A stretch of 17,765 nt of DNA, from the NCBI GenBank assembly GCA_964587655.1, contig CAZPMT010000121.1, forward strand, positions 1 to 17,765. The letters are read 5' to 3'. The notes under the pieces are model-generated. The model was not told where the DNA came from. It worked only from the letters and a program-made list of their open reading frames with translations, and did no database searches. The number at the start of each line of letters is the position of its first letter. Position 1 is the stretch's first letter. Made by a program: the position numbers and the translations under genes. The stretch is from CAZPMT01 sp964587655. Lineage in GTDB: Bacteria; Hydrogenedentota; Hydrogenedentia; Hydrogenedentales; SLHB01. Of this stretch, positions 1 to 8,304 are shown piece by piece.

Positions 1-273
1 GTGCCGACCAAGGCATTCAATCAGGCTGTCAAGCGCAACCGGAAACGGTTCCCTCCGGACTTCATTTTCAAGGTGACGCCCCAAGAGAAACGGGAGCTGG
101 TCACAAATTGTGACCACCTCTCGCGCCTCAAGTTGTCCCCGGCGCTGCCTTACGCCTTCACGGAACACGGCGCAATCATGGCGGCCACGATCCTGAATTC
201 CGCCAGAGCCGTTGAAGTAAGCGTGCTCATCGTTCCCGCCTTTGTGCGAATGCGAACCCGCAAGCCGGATTAG
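1..273 (+). CDS. ORF6N-domain protein, truncated at both ends
   Basis: The reading frame enters from the left edge. The first codon, GTG, is probably the Val of the family's usual 'LYGV' context, not a start. The visible 90 residues match the core of the ORF6N domain (KilA-N/ORF6N group, found in phage antirepressor-like and mobile-element proteins): 'FNQAVKRN..RFPPDFIF' near residues 6-24, 'VTNCDHLSRLK' at 34-44, and 'LPYAFTEHGAIMAATIL' at about 49-65, then 'AFVRMR'. Family members normally continue past this last motif with a long helical region of roughly 100 residues. Here a TAG stop follows five codons later, and I found no convincing continuation in the other frames. The gene is therefore probably a decayed remnant. 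The domain is thought to bind DNA; no function can be assigned to this copy. The family call is firm and the pseudogene status likely. Confidence 0.75.
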   Translation: MPTKAFNQAVKRNRKRFPPDFIFKVTPQEKRELVTNCDHLSRLKLSPALPYAFTEHGAIMAATILNSARAVEVSVLIVPAFVRMRTRKPD

Positions 274-366
274 AGGCACTAGGTCCATTGGTTTGCTTGG
301 TTGTGAATAGATCAGTCACAATCGAGCAAGGCGAACAGAACTAAGAAAGTGCGGAGCCGTGCCTCT

Positions 367-2052
367 ATGGACAAGGAAGCACCGATATGCCAATGGACAA
401 GTTCAGAGCCAGGCGGCGAGCCCTATAGTTGCTTGGAAACGGCACTGCCCGGGTCGACTCTAGGGTTCTGCCTCTTCCATGAGCCTTCAGACAGCAAGGA
501 TTCGAAAGCTTTCGACGACGGTATCAAAACGAAAATCGCGCGAGCGGATTTTGATTTCACGGGTTTTCACTTCGTCGGTCACACGTCCTTCGATGGTCAG
601 GTCTTCGACGGGAGTGTTTCCTTTCGTGAAGCGGTTTTCGCCGGAGACGTATCCTTCAGGAAGGCCCGATTCGGCGGCGACAGTATCGATTTCAGGCAGA
701 GCAAGTTTGGGGTCTCAGATCCGCACCAACAGACCAGATTCGACGATGCGAGATTCCTTGGAAAGGAGGTTCGCTTTGACGGAACGTTGTTCACGGGTCT
801 AGATGCTTCGTTCTGCGGGGCGGAGTTCCAATGCGCTTATCTGTCCTTTCACGGCGCACTTTTTGAGACAACAGAGACGACTCAGTTCTTGGGAACTCGC
901 TTTCTTGGGACGGACAAGGTTGACTTTTCCTTAGCGAAGTTTTCCGGGGGGAGCACCCAATTTGAAGAGGCGGAATTCCGCGGGGAGTCTACCGATTTTG
1001 TGGCGGTTAAGTTTTGTGGAAAAGAAGTGAAGTTCTGTGAAGCCAAGTTCGCGGCGGTGAGCACGTTCTTCGATCTCGCAGTGTTCTTATCCACATTAAC
1101 GAGTTTCCGCTGTGCAGCGTTTTCCGGCAAGACAAGCTTCAACGATGCAAGATTTGAATCGAGTAAGACGGACTTCTCTTGGGTCAAGTTCCGGGGCGAC
1201 GAAACTTTGTTTGAGTGTGCTGTGCTGTGTGGAGGCACGGCGGATTTTGCAGCCTCCGAATTTCAAGGTGAGTACACGAGTTTTGCACAAGCGTCCTTTG
1301 AGTGTGAAACCGTCTTTACCGGATCCCGATTTTCAGCAACAGAGACGGACTTCCACTGGGAGGGCATGCACAGTCTTGAATCTACACGTGCGAAGGTCAT
1401 CTTCGAGGGAACCATCTTCTTTCCCGGTTGGACTGATTTCAGTGGGCGCAACATGGAGGGCTGGCGTTTTCCTATGGCGAGATGGAAAAAGGCCGACTTC
1501 TCAAATACGAGGTGGGAGAGGAAGTGCTTTCGACGGGCAGTGTGCACGGACGAGTCCTATGCAGCCGAAGCGCAGAGGGCCGATAGAAAGAAGCTTTTCA
1601 AGATCGCGGAAGGAGTGTGCCGCAATATCAAGCAGTCTCTTCAGATGACGGGCGATTACAGATTGGCGGGTGAGTTCTACTTCGGGGAAATGGAATGCAC
1701 CCGGCGCTCCGAACGCCTCCTCTCCGCGAACCGGTTTTGGTTGTGGCCTCTTAAACTCGTATGCGGATATGGCGAGCGGCCCATTCGTGTGCTCATCGCT
1801 TGGGCTGTCGTCGTGCTAGTCTTCGCTTTAGGATACCACTATGTCGACATATGTGACGCCCATGCTGGCAAAGTCGCCGTTACGCTGTGGGAAAGCCTTT
1901 ACCTGAGTTGTGTTACTTTTACCACGCTTGGCTACGGCGACTTCTATCCCGCAAATGCAATCGGTCAGTTCTTCTCGATGATTGAAGCCTCATTAGGAGC
2001 GTTCCTAATGGCACTCTTCGTCCTTGTCGTTGGAAGGAAATTCTTGCGCTAA
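367..2052 (+). CDS. Pentapeptide-like repeat protein fused to a two-TM ion channel
   Basis: A protein of 561 residues. A short Cys/His-containing head (C9...C22...C36-x2-H) is followed by about 320 residues (roughly 60-385) of degenerate Phe-centred pentapeptide-like repeats (pattern F-x-G/A-x-x-F, e.g. 'FREAVFAGDVSFRKARF'), expected to fold as a right-handed quadrilateral beta-helix. The C-terminus is a potassium-channel pore module: TM1 at about 473-492, the selectivity filter TTLGYGD at 519-525, and TM2 up to the end at RKFLR. 'GYGERPIRV' just before TM1 is typical of pentapeptide/Ion_trans_2 fusions. The probable role is a membrane cation (K+) channel with a cytosolic sensor or scaffold domain; the stimulus is unknown. 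ATG 367 was chosen because GGAG at 353-356 precedes it; an in-frame GTG at 349 is the alternative. Codon use looks less GC-rich than in the genes beyond 4.9 kb. Confidence 0.85.
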   Translation: MDKEAPICQWTSSEPGGEPYSCLETALPGSTLGFCLFHEPSDSKDSKAFDDGIKTKIARADFDFTGFHFVGHTSFDGQVFDGSVSFREAVFAGDVSFRKARFGGDSIDFRQSKFGVSDPHQQTRFDDARFLGKEVRFDGTLFTGLDASFCGAEFQCAYLSFHGALFETTETTQFLGTRFLGTDKVDFSLAKFSGGSTQFEEAEFRGESTDFVAVKFCGKEVKFCEAKFAAVSTFFDLAVFLSTLTSFRCAAFSGKTSFNDARFESSKTDFSWVKFRGDETLFECAVLCGGTADFAASEFQGEYTSFAQASFECETVFTGSRFSATETDFHWEGMHSLESTRAKVIFEGTIFFPGWTDFSGRNMEGWRFPMARWKKADFSNTRWERKCFRRAVCTDESYAAEAQRADRKKLFKIAEGVCRNIKQSLQMTGDYRLAGEFYFGEMECTRRSERLLSANRFWLWPLKLVCGYGERPIRVLIAWAVVVLVFALGYHYVDICDAHAGKVAVTLWESLYLSCVTFTTLGYGDFYPANAIGQFFSMIEASLGAFLMALFVLVVGRKFLR

Positions 2053-2241
2053 GAGTAAGGTGCCAGCGGTAACCTTGCGAGGCGACGGAACCGTACCGGG
2101 AAATGATGTGGAGAACGTGGCGGTACGGCAAACAGCGAAGAAACGCATAGCATTGGCTGGTTTGGAGTGGTTTGGTGGAGGGGGTTGTAGTAGAATGCGT
2201 TCTGTCAGATGGCGAGGTACATGTAGAGGGAGGTGCGCGCA

Positions 2242-4269
2242 ATGGAGCCTGATAAATGGCCTGCATTCAGGCGTCAGCAAACGCACAGGCAATTCGGGAT
2301 GTTCTGGATCGCGCTTACTCTTGCAGCCTGCGCATACGCCCAACTATCGGGGCAAGAGGTCTTTCAGAGGTGTTCCCCAGCGGTCGCGCGCGTTGTCGCT
2401 TATGATTCAAATGGACAGTCTGTCGCCCAAGGGTCGGGATTCTTCATTTCGCCGGACGGCCTGGCGGTCACCAACTACCACATAATCGAGAAGGCTCAGA
2501 GGGTTCTTATCCTCCTTGAAAACAACGCCTCTCTCGCTGTCGAGTCCACCATAGCGATTGACAAGGAGGGAGATCTCGCACTCGTCAAGGTGAATGGCAA
2601 GGGCTTGCCGGTAATAACTCTCAGTCAGTCCGTGCTTCCCGAAGTCGGCGCAGAGGTCTTCGCGATAGGCAACCCTGAAGGTCTTACCAACACTTTGAGC
2701 GGCGGGCTTGTAAGCGGAATACGAGAAGCGGCGCAAGGGATAAAGATAATCCAAACGACAGCGCCGATAAGTCCCGGTTCTAGCGGCGGTCCCCTTATTG
2801 GAGTTGACGGACAAGCTGTCGGCGTTACTACCGCGTACCTGACGCAGGGGCAGAACCTCAACTTCGCTGTTTCGTCCGCGCATGTTCTGCAATTGTTGGA
2901 ACGTAAGCGCGCGCAGCCTACGGAGAAAGAGGAAGCTACTACCCGGTGGATGTACTCTCCCTTGCCATACGAGGTGATGGAGAGTGAAGCGGTCAGGTCT
3001 TGTCAAGTCAGGACTGAAAAGGACGGGATCGTAACCATTTCGACCACGACCAAGCCGTGGGAAGAGGCCGACAGTGAGGTCGCCGCAAATCCAAATAGCG
3101 CCATTGCGTACTACAGGAGGGGTATGACTCACAAGCCATACTTTTATGAATCTGATGGCGAAGCCCCTTCCTTCGATAAGGCCGAGCGCCGTCGGATTGC
3201 AGACCTTACGAAAGCCCTGGAACTCAACCCTGAGATGGCCGACGCATACGTTCAAAGGGGCAACATCTATTCGGGTATTTCTTTCGGACTCGCCACCGAT
3301 AAGGCAAAGAATCTGGCAGCGGCGATCAAAGACTACAGCAAGGCGATAACACTTAGACCCACATCATCCTACCTCTACTTCAAGAGAGGCCAGACTTATC
3401 TCAAGAATAGCGACGACCCCAAACGTTTCGAGCAAGCGATTCCCGACATGACCAAGGCGATTGAACTTGCGCAGGACAACCAGGAACTGTTCCAGGCACT
3501 GAAGGCACGAGGACAGGCGTATGCGCGTTGCGGACAACAGAACTTGGCGATTGTTGACTTTACGAAATCGATAGAGCAGGGCGGGTGGCAGTCTTACATG
3601 AACAGGGGACGATGTTATCTTGATATGAAGAAGTTTGAGGCGGCGAAGGCCGATTTCGACAAGCTGAGCGAACTAACAGACATGAGGGCGTTTTCTGAAA
3701 GGGCTGACGCCTTGGTCGGGATGAAGCAATATGACGCGGCAATTCAAGAGTACTCTCGGTTAATTCCGCAAGGGGGCCATTCGGAGGATGCGTGCTTTCA
3801 TTATGCGCACTATGGCAAGCGGGCCGATGCTTTTTCTCTGAAGGAAGAGTGGGATGCGGCAATAGCTGATTATTCTAAGGCGCTTGAAGGATTGCAGAAC
3901 TATGTGCAACGGTTCGATGAACTAACGACGGGCAACGTATCCGACAGTGTTTGCCGGGTTGGATACCTACTGCGGCGCGCAAACGCATATGACGAGAAGA
4001 AACAATGTGACCTTGCCGATGCCGACCGCGAACGAGCACTTAAACTGTGCGACCAGGCGGTAGGAGCCATTCGAGCGAAGCCGGACGCAGAGGCGGCACG
4101 GCGGTGGGGCGCAGACGTTTATGAGGCCCGTGCAGAAATATGGCTGCACAAGAAAGACCGTGACAAAGCGAAAGGCGACCTTGAGCAGTGTCGCAAGTTT
4201 GGCCGGGAACCGAGGCCACAACTTCTTGAAGAACTCCGGCTGTTAGAGGCATCCTCCAAATCCAAGTGA
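2242..4269 (+). CDS. Exported trypsin-like (Deg/HtrA-type) serine protease with C-terminal TPR repeats
   Basis: A protein of 675 residues. The start was set at ATG 2242 because GAGGGAGG (2225-2232) lies 9 bp upstream; the in-frame GTG at 2233 would abut that Shine-Dalgarno. Residues 16-33 are a hydrophobic export signal. It contains both a lipobox-like LAAC (27-30) and an AYA cleavage-type site (31-33), so the product is either a lipoprotein or periplasmic. The S1C protease domain (about 38-215) has the full triad: His80 in 'TNYHII', Asp111 in 'GDLALV' and Ser181 in 'SPGSSGGPL'. Deg proteases usually carry PDZ domains. Here the rest (about 280-650) is a series of TPR-like helical pairs ('ADLTKALELNPEMADAYVQR', 'AIKDYSKAITLRPTSSYLY', 'AIPDMTKAIELA', 'AIVDFTKSIEQG', 'AIADYSKALEG'). 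It is probably a periplasmic quality-control or processing protease whose TPRs recruit clients. The following 512 bp appear empty, so it likely ends its transcription unit. Confidence 0.88.
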   Translation: MEPDKWPAFRRQQTHRQFGMFWIALTLAACAYAQLSGQEVFQRCSPAVARVVAYDSNGQSVAQGSGFFISPDGLAVTNYHIIEKAQRVLILLENNASLAVESTIAIDKEGDLALVKVNGKGLPVITLSQSVLPEVGAEVFAIGNPEGLTNTLSGGLVSGIREAAQGIKIIQTTAPISPGSSGGPLIGVDGQAVGVTTAYLTQGQNLNFAVSSAHVLQLLERKRAQPTEKEEATTRWMYSPLPYEVMESEAVRSCQVRTEKDGIVTISTTTKPWEEADSEVAANPNSAIAYYRRGMTHKPYFYESDGEAPSFDKAERRRIADLTKALELNPEMADAYVQRGNIYSGISFGLATDKAKNLAAAIKDYSKAITLRPTSSYLYFKRGQTYLKNSDDPKRFEQAIPDMTKAIELAQDNQELFQALKARGQAYARCGQQNLAIVDFTKSIEQGGWQSYMNRGRCYLDMKKFEAAKADFDKLSELTDMRAFSERADALVGMKQYDAAIQEYSRLIPQGGHSEDACFHYAHYGKRADAFSLKEEWDAAIADYSKALEGLQNYVQRFDELTTGNVSDSVCRVGYLLRRANAYDEKKQCDLADADRERALKLCDQAVGAIRAKPDAEAARRWGADVYEARAEIWLHKKDRDKAKGDLEQCRKFGREPRPQLLEELRLLEASSKSK

Positions 4270-4781
4270 AACCGCCCATGCCTGCTTCTCTGCAGCAACG
4301 CCTTTCTCAGAATCGCAGAACCGAACGGCCCTCTCTCGCGCCTCTCGGCATGTGTTCCCCCCTGCCGGTTGCGCCATCGTTCGCCAGAGGTCAGCGTGGC
4401 GCGTTCTTGAGACCGCCACAGAGACGGCGCCAGTCGAGCGCGTGTTGTCGGACCGTCATAAGGCCACGACCGGCGAAGTCACCTCACAGTAACCTCTGAT
4501 TCGCTTCTTCCCTCACGCGGTCAGAGACGCCACCACGCGCACCCTCGGATAACGTTCCCCCTGATGCCCCTCCCGTGGCCCCGGTCCCGCGTTCTCGCCG
4601 TCCACGTTCGCCCGCATCGAACGATCTCCCCGTACGTAGTGTTCCCGATAGCCAGAAATCGTCCGGGGGCATTCTGGCCCGAGATGCTCTCAGTTGGGAT
4701 ACGGGCGGGATACGGGAACGTAAGGCCGGGGTAATGGGAAATGCCGATAGCGAGGAAATCCCTGCAAACAAAGGGCGAAAG
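4270..4781. other. 512-bp stretch without a supportable gene, between the protease gene and tRNA-Lys
   Basis: Short open frames on both strands here are Arg/Ser/Pro-rich, lack recognisable motifs and good ribosome-binding sites, and look like chance frames. The only structure noted is a tandem 11-bp duplication at 4696-4717 (GGGATACGGGC then GGGATACGGGA). The stretch lies directly beyond the 3' end of the minus-strand tRNA-Lys, which is the classic side for integrated elements, but I see no integrase gene and no second copy of the tRNA 3' end inside the window. Confidence 0.5.
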
Positions 4782-4858
4782 TGGTGAACGGGGCGGGACT
4801 CGAACCCGCGGCCACCGGATTAAAAGTCCGATGCTCTACCAACCTGAGCTACCCGTCC
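4782..4858 (-). tRNA. tRNA-Lys (anticodon UUU)
   Basis: The reverse complement folds into a complete 77-nt cloverleaf. The acceptor stem GGACGGG pairs with CCCGTTC (one G-U pair), followed by discriminator A and an encoded CCA (plus-strand TGG at 4782-4784). The D stem is GCTC/GAGC. The anticodon stem TCGGA/TCCGG encloses the loop CTTTTAA, giving anticodon TTT (UUU), which reads AAA and AAG as lysine. The variable loop has 5 nt, and the T arm is GCGGG-TTCGAGT-CCCGC. All the usual invariant positions are present. It stands alone, downstream of the MFS gene on the same strand, with 132 bp between them. Confidence 0.98.
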
Positions 4859-4990
4859 AAGGAAAGTAAGAGCGAGATGCTTTTCATGGCATGCTCTTTC
4901 GCATTCAGAGTCTACTGGATCATGGCGAGGAAAATCAACCTGAGCATGCTCTGTAGCTGCTGATCGCGTGGCATGGATCGGGCTGCGATA

Positions 4991-6226
4991 TCACTCTCGC
5001 TGTCCGTTGTGTTTACGCGCGCCGTGCCGGAGAAGGACGACTTGCAGGAGCAGTGCGGCGAGGATGAAGACGGGCGTGTAGTGGAACGGGACGGCGAGGC
5101 CGTAGCGTCCCGCGAGCCAGCCGAACATGAGACTCCCGGCGAAACCGCCAAGGCCCACTGCGCCTTCGTTGATGGCCGCGCGCCCGTGTTTGTGATCGGG
5201 GTCCGCCATACTGTAGAAGACGCTGCTGAAGAAGGTGACGCCGGCCATGATTCCGACGATGATAAAGCAGACTATCATGACGATCAGGCTTCGAGTATTG
5301 CCGAGGACCCAGAAGGCTCCGGCCGCGGCGAGTTGGAGTCCGAAGCTGAGTTTGAGGTTGTGCTGCCAGCGATGGGTCCGTCCGAGGACGAGAAAGGTGA
5401 TGGCCGTGGTGATAGCGAATGAGAATGCCAGCCATGAGTACTTGGTGGCCGCGTGCGCGGTGAGGATCGCCGAGGGCGTGTCTTCAAACAGGAGCCGCAA
5501 CTGGCCCGCCGAAACGAGGTCGTCGATCTGTTTTGGGTAGACCGTCCGCGTGACCCCGCCAAGGGCGGCGCCGACGATGGTGGCGCACCACGCCGCGTAG
5601 AGATGTGATTCGCTCGCGCGATCATGGTCCGCCCGGGCCTCGATAACCTCCTGCGTCGCGACGCCGAAGTAGTCTTTGTCGGATGGCAAGGAACGCAGCA
5701 GGATGACTATCGGTATGCAGGCGGCGAAGAGCACGAAGAAAGGAATGCGATAGTCGTAGTCGTACAGCGGCCCGGCGAACAGTGGGCTGATCGCGAAGCC
5801 GAAACTCCAGGAGATGTTGAACCAGGACATGTGGTAGGCGCGGCGGCGGACGTCGGGTTCGGCGCCGACCCATGAGTGGAGCGCCGGCCATACGAGCGCC
5901 AGTGCACCCATGGAGACCGTCGCGATGATGCAGCAGATGACGGCCCCGCGAAATACGGGCAGCAAGACCGAAGTGACCGCGAAAATAGCAATGCCGAGCG
6001 CGGCCCAGTTGAGGCCGTTTTTCGAGCCGGACACAAACTTCGAGGACGCGAGGCACAACACCGCGTACAGGGCGGCCTGACAGGCGCCGAACGTTCCCGA
6101 CATGGCCGCGTCGCCGCCGATCTGGTTGTAGACGTAGAAGGGCAGGACGAGGATGCCTATCATGACCGCGAAGTCGATCAGGAACGCGGAGAGGCAAATT
6201 CGTTGATGGGGAGTCAGTCGGGACAT
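4991..6226 (-). CDS. Major facilitator superfamily (MFS) transporter
   Basis: A protein of 411 residues, almost entirely hydrophobic helices, as expected for a 12-TM MFS permease of typical length. The N-terminal half has helices at about 10-33 ('FLIDFAVMIGILVLPFYVYN'), 45-60, 75-92 and 95-115. A loop 'PDVRRRAYHMSWFNISWSFGFAISPLFAGPLYDYDYRIPFFVLF' (about 128-171, shown here by its ends and key motif positions) resembles the conserved loop 4-5 region with its Gly/Pro-rich helix 5. A soluble loop around 180-205 separates the halves. The C-terminal half ends with 'AGSLMFGWLAGRYGL' and a final hydrophobic helix. It is an inner-membrane secondary transporter of unknown substrate, probably a sugar or organic acid given the oxidoreductase gene 40 bp upstream on the same strand, with which it likely forms an operon. 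The start ATG has only a distant GGAG, consistent with coupling to the upstream gene. Confidence 0.88.
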   Translation of the reverse strand: MSRLTPHQRICLSAFLIDFAVMIGILVLPFYVYNQIGGDAAMSGTFGACQAALYAVLCLASSKFVSGSKNGLNWAALGIAIFAVTSVLLPVFRGAVICCIIATVSMGALALVWPALHSWVGAEPDVRRRAYHMSWFNISWSFGFAISPLFAGPLYDYDYRIPFFVLFAACIPIVILLRSLPSDKDYFGVATQEVIEARADHDRASESHLYAAWCATIVGAALGGVTRTVYPKQIDDLVSAGQLRLLFEDTPSAILTAHAATKYSWLAFSFAITTAITFLVLGRTHRWQHNLKLSFGLQLAAAGAFWVLGNTRSLIVMIVCFIIVGIMAGVTFFSSVFYSMADPDHKHGRAAINEGAVGLGGFAGSLMFGWLAGRYGLAVPFHYTPVFILAALLLQVVLLRHGARKHNGQRE

Positions 6227-6266
6227 TGCGAGGACCGCTCCGGGGGCGCTGATTCGGATGCGTAAG

Positions 6267-7253
6267 TCAACCCGCGCTCACTTCGACTGCGCGGCCTTCG
6301 CGGGCCGACGCGTACAGGGCGTCAAGCACCGCCATGTTGGCGACGGCGTCCTCGGGCGTCCAGCGCAGGGGCTGATGCGTGCGATAGGCTTTGACGAAAT
6401 CCTCGACCTCTAGTTGATAACAGTTTGCGCCGGGAGTGCGTACGATTTCCTCCCGCTCTCCCTTTCGCAGGATGAACTGGGCGGAGTCCTCGCCGGGAAA
6501 CCAGGGACGCTCGATGAGAATCATGCCTTCCGTTCCGACGATCTCGGCCCGGCTCCTGGGATGGCTCTCGATGCTCGACTCGAATTGGCAGAGGATGCCG
6601 TTCGGGAATTCGAGCGCGCCGAAGAACGTGTCGTCGACGGTGGTCCTGCGCTCGAATGCATGGGCGCGCGCCGGCTCGCACGCCGCAATACGGCGGGCCA
6701 GGTTCACGCAGTAGCACCCGACGTCCATCAGCGATCCGCCCGCGAGCTCCGCCGAGGCGCGGATGTTGCGCCGGTCGCTGAGGCGAAATGTGAAACAACT
6801 GCGTATGGACGTGACCTGTCCGATGGCGCCTTCGTTGATGCGCTCGATGATCTGATCGTACATGGGATGGAACCGGTACATGAACGCTTCTGCCAGCAGC
6901 ACGCCGGTGCGCTTGGCGGCGGCGAGCATTTCGCGGCCCTCGGCGGCATTCACGGCGAACGGTTTCTCGCAGAGAACCGGCAGACCTGCTTCGAGCGCCT
7001 TGATTGTCCATTCCGCGTGCAGGGTGTTCGGCAACGGGTTGTAAATCGCGTCCACCTCGCCCGCTTGAAGCAGATCATCATAGGAACCGAAGGCGCGCGG
7101 GACTCCTTGTTCCTTGGCCCATTCATTCGCGCGCGTCCACTCGCGGCTCGCGACGGCTTGAACGCAACTGGACGCGCTCATGCCTATGCCGCGGACTAGC
7201 GCACGGCCTATGTTGGCCGTGCTCAGCAGCCCCCACCGAACCGGATTGGTCAT
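6267..7253 (-). CDS. Gfo/Idh/MocA-family NAD(P)-dependent oxidoreductase
   Basis: A protein of 328 residues, normal length for the family. The N-terminal Rossmann fold begins 'WGLLSTANIGRALVRGI' (7-23). The 'YNPLPNTLHAEW' turn is at about 71-82, and the signature EKP at 96-98 carries the lysine that contacts the nicotinamide and substrate. The second domain contains 'AFMYRFHP' (about 123-130) and 'GSLMDVGCYCVN' (about 173-184). These place it nearest the D-xylose dehydrogenase / dihydrodiol dehydrogenase-like branch, which oxidises pyranose-type sugars or related polyols. The true substrate cannot be read from sequence. An ideal AAGGAGG (complement at 7260-7266) lies 6 bp before the ATG and fixes the start. 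The MFS gene follows 40 bp downstream, suggesting transport and oxidation of the same compound. Confidence 0.92.
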   Translation of the reverse strand: MTNPVRWGLLSTANIGRALVRGIGMSASSCVQAVASREWTRANEWAKEQGVPRAFGSYDDLLQAGEVDAIYNPLPNTLHAEWTIKALEAGLPVLCEKPFAVNAAEGREMLAAAKRTGVLLAEAFMYRFHPMYDQIIERINEGAIGQVTSIRSCFTFRLSDRRNIRASAELAGGSLMDVGCYCVNLARRIAACEPARAHAFERRTTVDDTFFGALEFPNGILCQFESSIESHPRSRAEIVGTEGMILIERPWFPGEDSAQFILRKGEREEIVRTPGANCYQLEVEDFVKAYRTHQPLRWTPEDAVANMAVLDALYASAREGRAVEVSAG

Positions 7254-7346
7254 GGTTCGCCTCCTTGTCGCTCGAACGACTCAAGAACGTGCGCCCGCTT
7301 CGTACAATCACCCAAGACGGGCCCTGTTTACTTGCAATGGGTCGTA

Positions 7347-8117
7347 TCAGGGAACGATGGCGGCGGACTTGATGTAGTCCAGCTTAGGGAACGCCTGCTT
7401 CAGATAGGCATTCCCTTGTTCCTCGATCATGCCCTGGTTCGGCTTTTCACCGTACTCCGAGTTGATGGCCTTGACGACTTCCATACCCTCGGTGACTTGT
7501 CCGAATACGGAAAACCCCATCCCGTCGAGTCGCGGATTGTTCGCGAGGTTTATGAACAACTGCGTCGTACGCGTGTTGGGCCCAGCCGTGGCAAATGTGA
7601 TCATCCCCGCGGTGTTCGACTGCTTAACGGGATCATCCTTGATGCGTTCCGAGCGCCATTTCTTATTCAGCGCGGGGTCGCCGGAAAGACCGAACTGCAC
7701 TACGAAGCCGGGCACAACACGGAAGAAACGGCCCTCGTTGAAGAAACCGTCCTTAACGAGTTGTTCGAACCGCGCCGCCCCGAGCGGTGCCCAGTCGCGG
7801 TGACACTCGACAACAAACGTCCCGTTCGAGCATTCAAACTTGACCTTGAACACATTGCCTCCTTCAGGTTTTGGGGTTTCCGGCGCTTTCTGCGGCGTCG
7901 CAGGCGCCGCGGGAGCAGCCGGCGCGGCCGGTGCGGCCTGGGCCACTACTTGCCCATCGTTGACCTTTGTCGCGGCTTCCTGATCGAGCTTCTTCTGGAC
8001 CTCGCGCGCCCTCTCGAGGGTGCTTGCGGTCAGACGCGGCGGCTGCAACTGCGTCAACACGACAATTCCAATTACGACGGCCGTCAAGAGGACAAGAACC
8101 ACAAACGGGCGTTTCAT
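7347..8117 (-). CDS. Membrane-anchored cyclophilin-type peptidyl-prolyl cis-trans isomerase
   Basis: A protein of 256 residues. An N-terminal hydrophobic segment (about 4-22, 'PFVVLVLLTAVVIGIVVLT') acts as signal anchor. It is followed by a helical stretch and an Ala/Pro-rich linker (about 65-90) that would hold the catalytic domain away from the membrane. The cyclophilin domain (about 90-250) shows 'FFRVVPGFVVQ', which includes the catalytic Arg, then 'TTQLFINLANNPRLDG' and 'FSVFGQVTEGMEVV'. It should accelerate Xaa-Pro isomerisation of proteins outside the cytoplasm. GGAGG (complement at 8127-8131) is 9 bp from the ATG. The gene is divergent from the truncated permease at 8305; 93 bp separate its stop from the downstream oxidoreductase start, so it may have its own transcript. 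Confidence 0.93.
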   Translation of the reverse strand: MKRPFVVLVLLTAVVIGIVVLTQLQPPRLTASTLERAREVQKKLDQEAATKVNDGQVVAQAAPAAPAAPAAPATPQKAPETPKPEGGNVFKVKFECSNGTFVVECHRDWAPLGAARFEQLVKDGFFNEGRFFRVVPGFVVQFGLSGDPALNKKWRSERIKDDPVKQSNTAGMITFATAGPNTRTTQLFINLANNPRLDGMGFSVFGQVTEGMEVVKAINSEYGEKPNQGMIEEQGNAYLKQAFPKLDYIKSAAIVP

Positions 8118-8304
8118 GTGCCAAGACCTCCTTTGAACTTTTCCTCTGAATCACAACCATCGATTATGCAAAAGAACGCCGACGGAAGCAAATCGGCGAC
8201 ATGCGCATTATTTCGGACCGTCAACGTTCGCTCGTATTCTGCAAGAGTCCCGCTCGCCAAGATGGATATCGAGCGAGCGCGGCGCCCTCAGTTCGCTCAT
8301 ACTC

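Noticed and set aside
103..120. CACAAATTGTG inside the ORF6N gene as a fourth copy of the palindromic element
   Set aside because: Only a short partial likeness. The encoded VTNCDHL is normal for ORF6N proteins, so no insertion is needed.
1..4269. Antiphage defence system made of the channel and protease genes
   Set aside because: The protease carries an export signal and thus acts outside the cytoplasm, and no sensor, nuclease or known defence partner is present. The idea has no direct support.
4484..4787. Small genes in the gap before tRNA-Lys
   Set aside because: Overlapping frames on both strands have low-complexity composition and no motif, and no ribosome-binding site supports either.
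4973..5422. Acidic plus-strand frame opposite the MFS gene
   Set aside because: It is the mirror of a hydrophobic transporter sequence; no start signal and no known motif.
6418..6432. AACAGTTTG in the oxidoreductase gene as another repeat copy
   Set aside because: Single half-arm with no partner; the encoded 'ANCYQLEV' is typical of Gfo/Idh/MocA proteins.
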